DNA of 64,000 nucleotides from Nocardia otitidiscaviarum NBRC 14405 (GTDB taxonomy: Bacteria > Actinomycetota > Actinomycetes > Mycobacteriales > Mycobacteriaceae). Positions 9,055-17,728 of this stretch are shown piece by piece; position 1 is the first letter of the stretch; each line of letters begins with the position of its first letter. The translations under genes and the position numbers were made by a program. A model generated the notes under the pieces. That model had not been told where the DNA came from and did no database searches. It saw only the letters and a program-made list of their open reading frames with translations. The DNA lies in NCBI RefSeq assembly GCF_000308635.1, contig NZ_BAGD01000119.1:1-64000 (forward strand), written 5' to 3'.

Positions 9055-9083
9055 AGCCCGGAATCGTTCGTCGATTCCGGGCT
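9055..9083 (+). terminator. Hairpin terminator after the SDR gene
   Basis: A perfect 12-bp stem (9055-9066 with 9072-9083) has a TTCGT loop and is followed by CCGTTTCG. It lies 42 bases beyond the SDR stop and, on the other strand, beyond the secreted glycine-zipper gene, so it may work in both directions. Confidence 0.7.
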
Positions 9084-9174
9084 CCGTTTCGATCCGCCGC
9101 CGCCTCGTCAGGCGCGTGCGGATTCCACGCTCTGTTCCGGCCGCGCCTCGTCAGGCACGTCGGAATTCACTCGA

Positions 9175-9579
9175 TCAGGGCAGCACCTGCGGCACCGACT
9201 GCGGCGACACCGCGCCCACCAGCAGGCCGATAATGGTGCCGGTCATCGCGCCGTGCACGGCACCGGCGAGTGCGCAGGCGGGCGCGGCGACGCTACCCGC
9301 ACCGGGCACCAGCAGGCAGGCGGCGGCATTCGTGGCGGCCGAACCCACTGCACCGGCGGCCGCACCGGCGGCCGCGCCATTGGCCAGCGGATCGGAGTTC
9401 TGCGCATTCGGATCGGTGGCGATCTCGAGCGGAATTCCACCCGAAATCTGCTGCACGGCAACCGGCTCCGGCACAGCCGTCTCAGCCGACGCCACCCCGG
9501 CTCCGGCGAAAATCGCGCTCACCGCGACCGCCCCGATAACAGCCTTGCGACCGGCATTCTTGAAAGCCCGACGGACCAT
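9175..9579 (-). CDS. Small secreted glycine/alanine-zipper protein
   Basis: A 134-residue exported protein of unknown function. The N-terminus is a signal peptide (basic VRRAFKNAGRKA, hydrophobic VIGAVAVSAIFAGAG, cleavage at ASA-ET). The mature part has a Gly/Ala-rich segment (ANGAAAGAAAGAVGSAATNAA), two cysteines (in AACLLVP and APACALA) that could form a disulfide, and a second hydrophobic Gly-rich stretch GAMTGTIIGLLVGAV. The glycine-zipper pattern suggests membrane association or oligomerisation in the envelope. I recognise no named family. It faces the cyclase gene across a 295-base divergent intergenic region. Confidence 0.75.
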   Translation of the reverse strand: MVRRAFKNAGRKAVIGAVAVSAIFAGAGVASAETAVPEPVAVQQISGGIPLEIATDPNAQNSDPLANGAAAGAAAGAVGSAATNAAACLLVPGAGSVAAPACALAGAVHGAMTGTIIGLLVGAVSPQSVPQVLP

Positions 9580-9874
9580 GTCCTAACCCCGTTTCTCCCC
9601 GACTCCGAGTGCGAAATGCCTCGGTTTGAATTGAACGTCCAACTTCTATCCGAAGGGTCCGACAAGTTCAAACCCGTTCCAGTTCAACGCGGTGAAGACC
9701 GATCGGTCGAATAGATCAACCGAAACCCTCTGCCCTGCACGGCAAATGGACATTCACACCAAGTCGCACCACGCTAGTATGACGAAGATCTCATTTGTTC
9801 GATCTGGCGAATAACGGTCCGGCGGAAGTGCAATGGTGCGTATCGAATGTTCCACCCGCCTGAGAGAAGGACGT

Positions 9875-10705
9875 ATGTGCTCACCGCGGATTGTCCGCGC
9901 CGCTCACGAGGCGGCCGACAACCCTCGGCTCAGCAGGCGGGCTTGGCTCGGTGCCGCGAGTGCGGGAGCACTGGCCGCGGTTTCCGCGATCGGCTCCGTC
10001 CAGGCGGCTCCGAATATCTCGGGCCGCGTGGTCGATCTGACGCATGTGCTGACGCCGGAACTCCCCGTCTGGCCCGGCAATCCGCCATTCATCTCGGTGC
10101 CCGTGGCATGGCACGACCACGGCGGATTCGGTCAGAACGCGCTGGCTTTCTGGGAACATACGGGCACCCATATCGACGCTCCCCTGCACCGGATGCGCGA
10201 CGCGGCGGCCGTGGACCGAATCCCCGCCGACGACCTGGTCGCTCCCCTGGTGGTCGTCGATATCGAGTCGAAGGCTTCGACGGACCCCGATGCGGTGCTC
10301 ACGATTTCCGATATCGAGGAATGGGAGTCGCGTCACGGCCGCCTTCCCGACCGCGCCTTCATCGCGATGCACTCCGGCTGGGAGCACCGGCTCGCCACAC
10401 CCGGCGCGTTCCTGAACCTGGATGCCGAAGGCCGCCCGCACGCGCCCGGATTCGACACCGCCGCAGCAGAATTCCTGGTGACCGAGCGCTCCATAGTCGG
10501 CGCGGGCGTCGACACCCTGAGCCTGGATCCTGGCGCGAGCCGTGAATTCGGCGCGCACACGGCCTTTCTCGGCGCGGGACGCTACGGCGTCGAAATGCTC
10601 GCGAACCTGGCCCGGGTGCCGGTGTCCGGCGCGACCGTGGTCATCGGCGCACCCAAACACGCGGGCGGCACCGGCGGCCCATGCCGGGTGCTGGCGCTGA
10701 CCTGA
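9875..10705 (+). CDS. Exported cyclase family protein (kynurenine formamidase fold)
   Basis: A 276-residue member of the cyclase/kynurenine-formamidase-like amidohydrolases (PF04199). The metal motif HTGTHIDAPLHR is visible, followed by FIAMHSGWEH and a conserved GVDTLSLDPG segment. The ATG at 9875 is preceded by GAGAAGGA at good spacing and is preferred over the in-frame ATG at 9833. The N-terminus has a twin-arginine signal (LSRRAWLGAASAG...VQAA), so the folded, metal-loaded enzyme is probably exported. Most relatives are cytosolic and act on N-formylkynurenine or cyclic imides; an exported version points to an extracellular substrate. Confidence 0.85.
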   Translation: MCSPRIVRAAHEAADNPRLSRRAWLGAASAGALAAVSAIGSVQAAPNISGRVVDLTHVLTPELPVWPGNPPFISVPVAWHDHGGFGQNALAFWEHTGTHIDAPLHRMRDAAAVDRIPADDLVAPLVVVDIESKASTDPDAVLTISDIEEWESRHGRLPDRAFIAMHSGWEHRLATPGAFLNLDAEGRPHAPGFDTAAAEFLVTERSIVGAGVDTLSLDPGASREFGAHTAFLGAGRYGVEMLANLARVPVSGATVVIGAPKHAGGTGGPCRVLALT

Positions 10706-10724
10706 TTCGCGCCGTTCCGCTTCG

Positions 10725-12287
10725 TCAGGCGGGCCGGTCCAGTGAAAGACCGTGCCGGAATACCGTATTCGGATCCCACTCGGCCTTGATCCGCCGCAAC
10801 CTCTCATAGTTGTCGCCGTAGTAGAGCGTGTACCAGGGCACCCCCGACGTGTTCCAGTACGGATCCGCCAGATCCGTATCCGGATAGTTGATGTACGCAC
10901 CCCCGTTGGCCGCATCCCGCACCGGCACCCCACCGGTCTCCACGTACAGCTCCCGATACATCTCCCGCGCCCACGCGACGAACCGCTCGTCATCCCCCGG
11001 CGAGCGCCACGCGGCGTGAATCAGCATTTTCATGAACGAGTCCCGCGCCGGAGTAGCCGTCGCATCCGCCGCCACCGCATTGACAGCCCCACCGACCGGC
11101 AGGAATTCCACCTGCGATTCCCCGAGATACCGCACATCGCTGAGATACCGGTACAGCACCCGCAGTTGCTCCTCCGAGTACGCCCGCCGCAGATACCCCG
11201 ACCGCGCCTTCACCCGAAACCCCGGCATCCCCTTGGCGTAATAGATATTCGCCAGCGTCTCCGCATACGAGGCCCGCGTCACCGGCACCACCACCGGCCC
11301 CGGCATCACCCCCGCTGACAACGCCGCCACGAACTCATCGAACATCGCCCCCGCATCCGCCCGATCCCCATCGAGCAATACCAGCACATCCGACCCCACC
11401 AGCCCCGGCTTCAAATGCAGCGGCGCATACAACCCCGCGAACCGATCCCCCGGCTCCCGATGCTCCTCGAAGAACGCGAGATAGTTCCCCACGAACCGAA
11501 CGAACGACTCCTCGGTCGCAATCGGCAACACGATCCGCGTAGTCACCATGCTCCCCGGAGCCATCGGCAACGCCCGCCTGGCGTCTCCCCCATCAGCATC
11601 CGCCGACCGCATCAAATACCGCGTCACCACCCCGAAATTCCCACCGCCCCCGCCGGTATGAGCCCACCACAGATCGCTGTGTGCCCCGTCCCGAGTCGCC
11701 ACGGTGACGGAAGCCCGCCCACTCGAATCCACGGTGACAACCTCCACCCCGTACAGGTGATCCGACACCAGCCCGAACCGCCGAGACAACGGCCCATACC
11801 CACCCCCGGCAATATGCCCACCGGCCCCGACCCCCTGACAGATCCCCGCGGGCACCGTCACACCCCAGCCCCCGAGCAACCGCTCGTAGACATCCCCCAA
11901 ATCAGCACCGGCACCCACCGAAAACGCCCGATGCTCCGCATCCCAATAGACGTCCCGCACCCGCCCCAAGTCGATAATCCCCTGCGTCCCCAGGTTATCC
12001 ACAAAGTCCTCGAACCCATGCCCACCCGACCGCACGGCCACCCGCAACCCCTCATCGACCGCCCGCTCAACCGCAACCCGCACCTCATCACCACCACTCG
12101 GCACGAATATCCTCTCCGGCCGAGCAGTGAACCGCCGGTTATACCCCCGCCCCACCAACCGCCCGTACTCGGCATCCCCCACCCCGACCACCCCGGGCTC
12201 CCCAGCCCGAGCCACCGAAACCCCCAGCGCCCCAACAGCGGTACCAACAGCAGACGCAGCAAGAAACCGCCGACGAGAAACCGACAC
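10725..12287 (-). CDS. Tat-exported FAD-linked oxidase, BBE-type
   Basis: A 520-residue oxidase of the berberine-bridge-enzyme-like FAD-binding family. The GTG at 12287 has a GGGAGAGG ribosome site and begins with SVSRRRFLA, a twin-arginine signal. FAD_binding_4 follows (VPSGGDEV, then RSGGHGFED with H90), then PAGICQGVGAGGH with C150, and a C-terminal BBE domain ending near NTVFRHGLSLD. H90 and C150 match the two residues that bind flavin covalently in bicovalent members, so bicovalent FAD is predicted. Such enzymes oxidise sugars, polyketides or alkaloids. It converges on the exported cyclase gene with a 19-base gap; both proteins are Tat-exported, so a shared extracellular pathway is possible. 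Confidence 0.88.
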   Translation of the reverse strand: MSVSRRRFLAASAVGTAVGALGVSVARAGEPGVVGVGDAEYGRLVGRGYNRRFTARPERIFVPSGGDEVRVAVERAVDEGLRVAVRSGGHGFEDFVDNLGTQGIIDLGRVRDVYWDAEHRAFSVGAGADLGDVYERLLGGWGVTVPAGICQGVGAGGHIAGGGYGPLSRRFGLVSDHLYGVEVVTVDSSGRASVTVATRDGAHSDLWWAHTGGGGGNFGVVTRYLMRSADADGGDARRALPMAPGSMVTTRIVLPIATEESFVRFVGNYLAFFEEHREPGDRFAGLYAPLHLKPGLVGSDVLVLLDGDRADAGAMFDEFVAALSAGVMPGPVVVPVTRASYAETLANIYYAKGMPGFRVKARSGYLRRAYSEEQLRVLYRYLSDVRYLGESQVEFLPVGGAVNAVAADATATPARDSFMKMLIHAAWRSPGDDERFVAWAREMYRELYVETGGVPVRDAANGGAYINYPDTDLADPYWNTSGVPWYTLYYGDNYERLRRIKAEWDPNTVFRHGLSLDRPA

Positions 12288-12396
12288 GAACCTCTCCCTC
12301 CAGGCGACTTCCACACGGTCACCCGGGACAGTAGCGTCAAGCCCACTACCCCGCCGCACCGACACGGCACCCACATCACGCCCAGACAGTGCCCCC

Positions 12397-12978
12397 GTGC
12401 AGCAATCCACAACCGGCCACAGAGTCCTCACACTGCTATGCACACTCGCCGGCACGATCCTCATAGCACTCGCCGCCGCTTCCGCCGGAAACCGCGCACT
12501 GTTCCTCGCCGAATCGTCCACCGCACAGGGAACCGTGGTCGGCTTCGCAGGCAGCGCGAGCCGAAGCGGCAAGTCCCTACTGGTCGAATTCACCACGACA
12601 AGCGGCAAGCGCATCCGCATCGAAGGCGGAGTCTCCGTGACGTCTCGGGGCCACACACACGGCGACGCCGTCACCGTCCGCTACGACCCCCAGCACCCCA
12701 ACCACGCCCTACTCGACGCAGGCTTCCTCAGCCTCTTCTACCTTTGCGAGTCCCCTATTCTGTTCTCCCGCCGCGCGGTCGGATTGTCGCCCCGACTCCC
12801 GGAGCATCCAGGCCACCGCCCACTTGGCCATGTGGTGCTCCACCTTAGGCTGTGCATCCGGGATGTGCGCAGTCGGCGGGTGAGCCGAATGGCGGTGCGG
12901 CTCTACACCCCGGAGCTGCCCGCTCGGCCGTGGTGGCTGTTCCGGTTGATTCCCGAGGAATTCAGTCGTTGCCGATAG
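12397..12978 (+). CDS. DUF3592-like membrane protein with anomalous C-terminus
   Basis: A GTG start at 12397 gives 193 residues. The N-terminus has one membrane helix (LTLLCTLAGTILIALAAAS). A DUF3592-type extracytoplasmic domain follows (ESSTAQGTVVGF, SLLVEFTTTSGKRIRI, GDAVTVRYDPQHP). After DAGFLSLF, about 12740, the family pattern (a second membrane helix) stops and the frame becomes Arg/Pro-rich low-complexity sequence ending at 12978. That tail looks non-native: it overlaps the TetR gene by 17 bases, and its opposite strand has a more protein-like reading. The gene is probably a truncated or fused remnant. It is confident only as far as about 12740. Confidence 0.5.
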   Translation: MQQSTTGHRVLTLLCTLAGTILIALAAASAGNRALFLAESSTAQGTVVGFAGSASRSGKSLLVEFTTTSGKRIRIEGGVSVTSRGHTHGDAVTVRYDPQHPNHALLDAGFLSLFYLCESPILFSRRAVGLSPRLPEHPGHRPLGHVVLHLRLCIRDVRSRRVSRMAVRLYTPELPARPWWLFRLIPEEFSRCR

Positions 12979-13540
12979 CCCGGTCCACCGCGACGGCGAC
13001 CAGTTCGCGCGCCCGTTGCTCGCTGAAAATGCCGGGGAGGGTGAGGCGTTCGAGAATGAGCCAGTTGAGGGCGAGGTAGAGCAGGAGCACCGTGTCCTCG
13101 TCGCCGGGCATACCGGAATCGAGATGGTTGCGGATATTGAAGTCGATATCGGCGCGCACCCGCTCGGTGAGCAGGGCCTGGAGTTCGGGGCGGCGGGTGG
13201 ATTCCAGGCGCAGTTCCAACTGGGCGATATAGCCGGTGCGGAAGTTGGTGATGCGGTCGACCACTTCGGTCATGAGCTCGGTGATGGTTTCCCGCGTGCG
13301 CGGGGCCTGGGTGAGCTTGGCCATGGTCTCGTCGCTGGGTATCAGACGCTCGTAGTAGCGGTGGCCGACCTGAACGAGCAGGTCGTCGCGGTTGGTGAAG
13401 TAGTTGGAGGCGGTGCCCGCCGGGACCGCCGCCTCCTTGTCGACGGCACGGAAGGTGAGGCCGCGGGCGCCGTCACGGGCCAGGACCTCGATCGCGCCGT
13501 CCAGCAGCGCCTGTCGACGTTCGGGATTGGTGCGCACCAC
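12962..13540 (-). CDS. TetR/AcrR family transcriptional regulator
   Basis: A 192-residue one-component repressor. The N-terminal helix-turn-helix runs ALLDGAIEVLARDGARGLTFRAVDKEAAVPAGTASNYF..RDDLL (residues about 11-54), a standard TetR DNA-binding domain. The rest is an all-helical ligand domain. A GTG start at 13540 is used. It lies 79 bases downstream of the P450 on the same strand, next to the divergent OleA/OleC-like operon, so it is the likely local regulator. The ligand is unknown; an acyl product of the cluster is plausible. Confidence 0.88.
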   Translation of the reverse strand: MVRTNPERRQALLDGAIEVLARDGARGLTFRAVDKEAAVPAGTASNYFTNRDDLLVQVGHRYYERLIPSDETMAKLTQAPRTRETITELMTEVVDRITNFRTGYIAQLELRLESTRRPELQALLTERVRADIDFNIRNHLDSGMPGDEDTVLLLYLALNWLILERLTLPGIFSEQRARELVAVAVDRAIGND

Positions 13541-13619
13541 CTGGCATCACTCCGTTCGAAATGCACTCCGGATTAAAACACTACAGTCAGAGTACAACAT
13601 GCGGAGCGGTAGTTGGTGT

Positions 13620-14831
13620 TCAGGTCAGGCGGATGCGCAGGGTTTCGTACGTGGGGATGAATACCTTTCGGCGATAACGTCTTTCGACGATCTCGAAGGG
13701 ACGTCCGGCGGCGGTGAGAGCGCGCAGCAGGGCCGACAGCTCGGAGTGCACCAGCTGTGCGCCGAGGCACAGGTGCCGACCGCCGCCGAACCAGAGCTGA
13801 CGGGTTGCGGGGACATAGTCGCGGTGCACCCGGAAATCGCCGACGGCATTGTTGATCGACCAGGTCAGGATCTTGACATGCTCGCCCGCGACGAGGCGAC
13901 GCCCGGCGACCTCCACATCGGCGGTGACCGAACGGCCCACCAGGTAGGCGGGACTGGTGACGCGCAGGGTTTCACGCACCGCATCGGGCACTCGGTCCGG
14001 CGCGGCCAGCAGGGCGTGCTGCTCGCCGCTGTCGTGCAGCAGCGCGACCATTCGGCCCATGGCGCTGGCCAGGGTGTCCGTACCCGCCACCGCCATGAGA
14101 ATGGCCAGCCCCGAGGCGTGTTCGACCGGCAGACCCAGCTCCCGGCAGCGGCCCAGGGTGGTATTGCCGTCGGCGCGCTCGTAGGCGGCGGGGACCGAGG
14201 CGGACAGCTTGGCGGCCAGGGTGCGGGCGCGGTCCAGCGCTACCGGATCAAGGGTGGTTGACGCCATGGTGCCGATGCCGAGATTCACCAGTTCCTCGAC
14301 ATGTTCGAACAGCACCCGGAACGGCTCGTCGGCATCGCCGTCGAGGGTGCCGTCGGTGAACAGGGCGGTGATGTCGGCCGGTCCCATACCGACCAGATCG
14401 GAGACGCTGCGGCCCACCAGCACCCGAGCGCGTTCGGCGATATCGACCGTGCGACCGGCGGCCAGGTCCGTCCCGAGCTCCCGCAGGGCCGGGCCGATCA
14501 CCCGTTCGACCAGGTCTTCGGTGTGCCTGGCGGTGAAGAGGTCGCGGACCTTGTCGCGCAACTCGGTGTGGCCGGGCCCCTCGAAGAGATCCTCCACCCA
14601 GTCGCCGATCACCTGCGCCCACCAGTGCCCGGCGGCTCCCTCGGAGACGATGCTGAAGTGCGCGTGATCGTTGTAGATCTGCCGGGCCACCGCCGGATCC
14701 GCCACGAACCAGCCGAGCTTGGGCACCTTGCGGATGGGGCGGGCCAGCCGGCCGGCGAGCAGCAGCGCGGGCAGCCAGGGCTGACCGGCGGCGAGCAGAG
14801 CCAATTCGTGGCGCTTGGCGGTATCCAACAT
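13620..14831 (-). CDS. Cytochrome P450
   Basis: A 403-residue soluble bacterial class I P450. The I-helix oxygen-binding motif is AVAGTDTLAS, the K-helix is ETLR, and the haem loop FGGGRHLCLG has the thiolate C355. The N-terminus has no membrane anchor. The start is an ATG with GGAGG four bases upstream. It is transcribed divergently from the OleA-like pair across 116 bases, and the TetR gene follows it. A tailoring hydroxylation or oxidation of the cluster's lipid product is the natural inference. No ferredoxin or reductase gene is seen nearby. Confidence 0.93.
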   Translation of the reverse strand: MLDTAKRHELALLAAGQPWLPALLLAGRLARPIRKVPKLGWFVADPAVARQIYNDHAHFSIVSEGAAGHWWAQVIGDWVEDLFEGPGHTELRDKVRDLFTARHTEDLVERVIGPALRELGTDLAAGRTVDIAERARVLVGRSVSDLVGMGPADITALFTDGTLDGDADEPFRVLFEHVEELVNLGIGTMASTTLDPVALDRARTLAAKLSASVPAAYERADGNTTLGRCRELGLPVEHASGLAILMAVAGTDTLASAMGRMVALLHDSGEQHALLAAPDRVPDAVRETLRVTSPAYLVGRSVTADVEVAGRRLVAGEHVKILTWSINNAVGDFRVHRDYVPATRQLWFGGGRHLCLGAQLVHSELSALLRALTAAGRPFEIVERRYRRKVFIPTYETLRIRLT

Positions 14832-14947
14832 CGATCCTCCCGCGGTGCAATGTCGTTCACATCACACATCTGACCTGAGAATTTTTCAAAACCGAAATAC
14901 ACACACTGCTACGGTCGCCCGCAACCGATCACTGTCTGGAGCCGAAC

Positions 14948-15985
14948 ATGGTGAGATCGCGCATCGAAGCGGTGGGATCGACACTGCCCGACAACGAAGT
15001 GACTACCGCAGAGCTTATGCGGCAGCTGACCATCGACAACCCCATCGACCTGGAACGGGTGAGCGGCGTGCGCGCCCGCCGCACGGCCGGTGCGAATGAG
15101 GACTCGTTCACCCTCGCGGCCGACGCCGCACGCGACGCGCTCGCGAATTCCCGCTACGACGCCGCGGATCTGGATGTGATCATCTCCTGTTCGATCACCC
15201 GCATCCGCGACGGCGACTTCACCCTCGAACCCTCCTTCGCGCTCATGCTGCGCAACGAGCTGGGCGCGCACCGGGCCGTGCACTTCGACGTCTCCAATGC
15301 CTGCGCGGGCATGCTGACCGGAGTGCTGGTGTTGGACAGGATGATTCGGGCCGGGATCGCGCGGCGCGGACTGGTGGTGTCCGGCGAGAACATCACCCCC
15401 ATCGCCGATACCGCCGTGCGGGAGATGTCGGAGAAGTACGATCCGCAGTTCGCCTCGCTCACCGTCGGCGACGCGGGCGCGGCGGTGGTGCTCGACGCCG
15501 ACGGCGGGGCCGACGAGGGCATCGAATACATCGAACTCAATACCAGCGCCGCCTTCGCGGGCCTGTGCCTCGGGATGCCCAGCGATCGGAGCCCCGGAAT
15601 CGCGCTGTACACCGACAACCGAGCCATGCACAACGAAGCCAGATATTTGCTGTGGACCACTCGGCAGCAGGATTTCCTGCGCGAACGCGACAGCGGCTTC
15701 GGCGCCGAGGGCTACGACTATCTGATCCACCACCAATTCAGCGGCCCCGCCGTGGAATTGATCAACAAGATCGCCGAACGGGAATTCGACGCCGCCATGC
15801 CACCCGGATTGTTGGTCCTCGACAAATATGGAAATACCGCGTCCACATCACATTTCGTGGTGCTGCACGACGCGCTGAAACAGGGACGGCTCACCGGCGG
15901 CGCGAAGGTGCTGATGGTGCCCGCCGCCTCCGGTGTGGTGGCGGGGTTCCTGTCGGTGACCCTCGGCGAACTGCGGGTGGGATGA
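14948..15985 (+). CDS. OleA-like 3-oxoacyl-ACP synthase III family enzyme
   Basis: A 345-residue thiolase-fold condensing enzyme. The nucleophile is C119 in SNACAGM, and the catalytic His and Asn are in LIHHQFSGP (H262) and KYGNTASTS (N296), so the triad is complete. E94 in FTLEPSF sits where OleA, the head-to-head acyl-CoA Claisen enzyme of olefin synthesis, has its catalytic Glu (E-P motif); ordinary FabH lacks it. It therefore probably condenses two acyl chains rather than extending one. The next gene overlaps its stop by 4 bases, and the two products probably form a heterodimer. It leads a four-gene operon. Confidence 0.87.
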   Translation: MVRSRIEAVGSTLPDNEVTTAELMRQLTIDNPIDLERVSGVRARRTAGANEDSFTLAADAARDALANSRYDAADLDVIISCSITRIRDGDFTLEPSFALMLRNELGAHRAVHFDVSNACAGMLTGVLVLDRMIRAGIARRGLVVSGENITPIADTAVREMSEKYDPQFASLTVGDAGAAVVLDADGGADEGIEYIELNTSAAFAGLCLGMPSDRSPGIALYTDNRAMHNEARYLLWTTRQQDFLRERDSGFGAEGYDYLIHHQFSGPAVELINKIAEREFDAAMPPGLLVLDKYGNTASTSHFVVLHDALKQGRLTGGAKVLMVPAASGVVAGFLSVTLGELRVG

Positions 15986-16866
15986 CCATGGGCATCGTGA
16001 TCTCCTCGGTGGCCGCGGTCTCGGGCCGCGGCGGCTCCATCGAGCAGGCGGCGCTGGCCGCGAAACAGGCCATCGATCGGGCCGGGACCACGCCCGACCA
16101 CATCGACGCGCTCATCAATGTGGGCGTCTATCGGGACGCCAATATGGTGGAACCGGCCATGTCGGCGCTGATCCAGCAGCAGGTGGGCATCGGACTGGAG
16201 TACGCCAGCGGGGATGTGCCGTGCCTGAGCTTCGACCTCATGAACGGGGCCTGCGGGGTGCTCAACGCCGTGCAGGTGAGTCAGGCGCTGGTGGAATCGG
16301 CGGCGGTGCGGCGGGTGCTGATCGTCTCCGGCGACGCGCATCCGTCCGGATCCGCCGAACCCGTCGACGGATTCCCGATCACGCCGGTCGGGGCGGCGCT
16401 GCTGCTCGAGAAATCGGACGGCCGGGCGGGATTCGGCAGTCTGCACGTCGGGGCGACGGAGGAGCGGCCGCAACCGGTGGGATTCGTGAACCTGCCGCGC
16501 ATGGGCACCACCGGACGCTCCACCATCGTCGTCGACCGCACGGCGACCACCGTGGACGCACTGCTCCAGCACGCCGTGGAAGCGGCGCTGGCCGCGGTGG
16601 AGGTCGACGATATCGACATCACCCGCACCGTGCTGGTGTGCGGGCGGCCCACCCCCGACTTCCCGGAACTGCTCGCCGAACGACTCGGCCTGCCCACCGG
16701 AGCCCTCTGCGCGGACAGCACCGAGGGCGACGCACACACCTCCGCGCTGCCGGTCGGCTACCTGGCCGCGCGCGAGGACGGCATGCTCGACGGCCAGCAG
16801 GCCGTGCTGTTCGTGGCGGCGGGTGCGGGGCCGACCGCCGCCGCCATCACCTATCGGCTGGGGTGA
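15982..16866 (+). CDS. Short OleA-like thiolase-fold partner subunit lacking His/Asn
   Basis: A 294-residue KAS III/OleA-like protein with an ATGA overlap to the preceding gene. It keeps the OleA-type Glu (E57 in ANMVEPAMS) and a Cys (C91 in NGACGVLN). The regions that should hold the catalytic His and Asn read VLVCGRPTPDF and TEGDAHTSA, so both are absent. The N-terminus is about 35 residues shorter than its partner. The natural reading is a non-catalytic or half-site subunit that lends its Glu across a heterodimer, as described for LstA/LstB and NltA/NltB (from memory). No second function is apparent. Confidence 0.82.
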   Translation: MTMGIVISSVAAVSGRGGSIEQAALAAKQAIDRAGTTPDHIDALINVGVYRDANMVEPAMSALIQQQVGIGLEYASGDVPCLSFDLMNGACGVLNAVQVSQALVESAAVRRVLIVSGDAHPSGSAEPVDGFPITPVGAALLLEKSDGRAGFGSLHVGATEERPQPVGFVNLPRMGTTGRSTIVVDRTATTVDALLQHAVEAALAAVEVDDIDITRTVLVCGRPTPDFPELLAERLGLPTGALCADSTEGDAHTSALPVGYLAAREDGMLDGQQAVLFVAAGAGPTAAAITYRLG

Positions 16867-16975
16867 GATGCGCGACCATGCGGGTCAGCACGGATAACAC
16901 CGACCGGACGGCACGCGATTTCGCCCCTGAGTGCGTTCCGCATCGGGGCGCCGTCGCCGGACCACGGGAGGGGTC

Positions 16976-17728
16976 ATGAGCAAACTCTGGGTGATCGTGC
17001 CCGCCTACAACGAGGAATACGGCATCGGGGCCACCCTGGACGCGCTCGCCGCCCAGCGCGACCGCGACTTCACGCTGGTCGTGGTGGACAACAACTCCAC
17101 CGACGGCACCGCGTCGGTGGTGAAGGACTTCGCCGCCGCGCACCCGGACATGCGCATCGAGATCATCGACGAATCCCAGAAGGGCACCGGAGCCGCGGCC
17201 GACACCGGCATGCGGCACGCCATCGCCTCGGGAGCCACGCGGCTGGCCCGCACGGACGCCGACTGCATACCGGCCTCCGACTGGACCGCACGCATCCACG
17301 CGGGCTTCGACTCCGGGCTGCGGCTGATCAGCGGGCAACTCATACCCCGCACCGACGAGGGGGTGAGCTGGGCCGACCGCAATGTCATCCGCTTCGCACT
17401 GGAGGTGGCGTCCGCCTTCGGCAAGTTCCGGCCCGGGAATCAGGACCCGCGCTACCTCGGGCCGTACGTGATGACGCCCGGCTGCAATATGGCCATCACC
17501 GCCGAGCTGTACGAGGCGGCGGGTGGATTTCCGCGCACGGCCATCGAGGAGCTGCACGAGGATCGGGCGCTGGTCAACTCCGTGCGGATGATTACCACCG
17601 AGTACGGATTGCGCAGGGATGTCCGGGTTTTCGGCTCCAACCGGCGGGTGCGGGCGTGGGGTATCCGCAAAACGCTCGCCTGGTACGCCGATCACCGGTA
17701 CAAGCCGGAGCTGGTGGACATTCGGTGA
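16976..17728 (+). CDS. Glycosyltransferase family 2
   Basis: A 250-residue soluble GT-A glycosyltransferase. It shows VIVPAYNEEYGIGATLDAL at the N-terminus, VVVDNNSTDGT, the metal-binding DAD in ARTDADCIP, and the catalytic ED in IEELHEDRAL. There is no membrane helix, so it probably works on a soluble or membrane-surface acceptor. The ATG at 16976 follows GGGAGGGG; the in-frame upstream ATG at 16931 lacks such a site. It lies 109 bases after the second OleA-like gene and overlaps the AMP-ligase start by 4 bases (GTGA), so it belongs to the same operon. A sugar on the final lipid is implied; the donor is unknown. Confidence 0.9.
   Translation: MSKLWVIVPAYNEEYGIGATLDALAAQRDRDFTLVVVDNNSTDGTASVVKDFAAAHPDMRIEIIDESQKGTGAAADTGMRHAIASGATRLARTDADCIPASDWTARIHAGFDSGLRLISGQLIPRTDEGVSWADRNVIRFALEVASAFGKFRPGNQDPRYLGPYVMTPGCNMAITAELYEAAGGFPRTAIEELHEDRALVNSVRMITTEYGLRRDVRVFGSNRRVRAWGIRKTLAWYADHRYKPELVDIR

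Noticed and set aside
11415..12848. A 477-codon Pro/His/Arg-rich plus-strand frame opposite the flavin oxidase
   Set aside because: Composition is an artefact of third-position GC in the real minus-strand gene.
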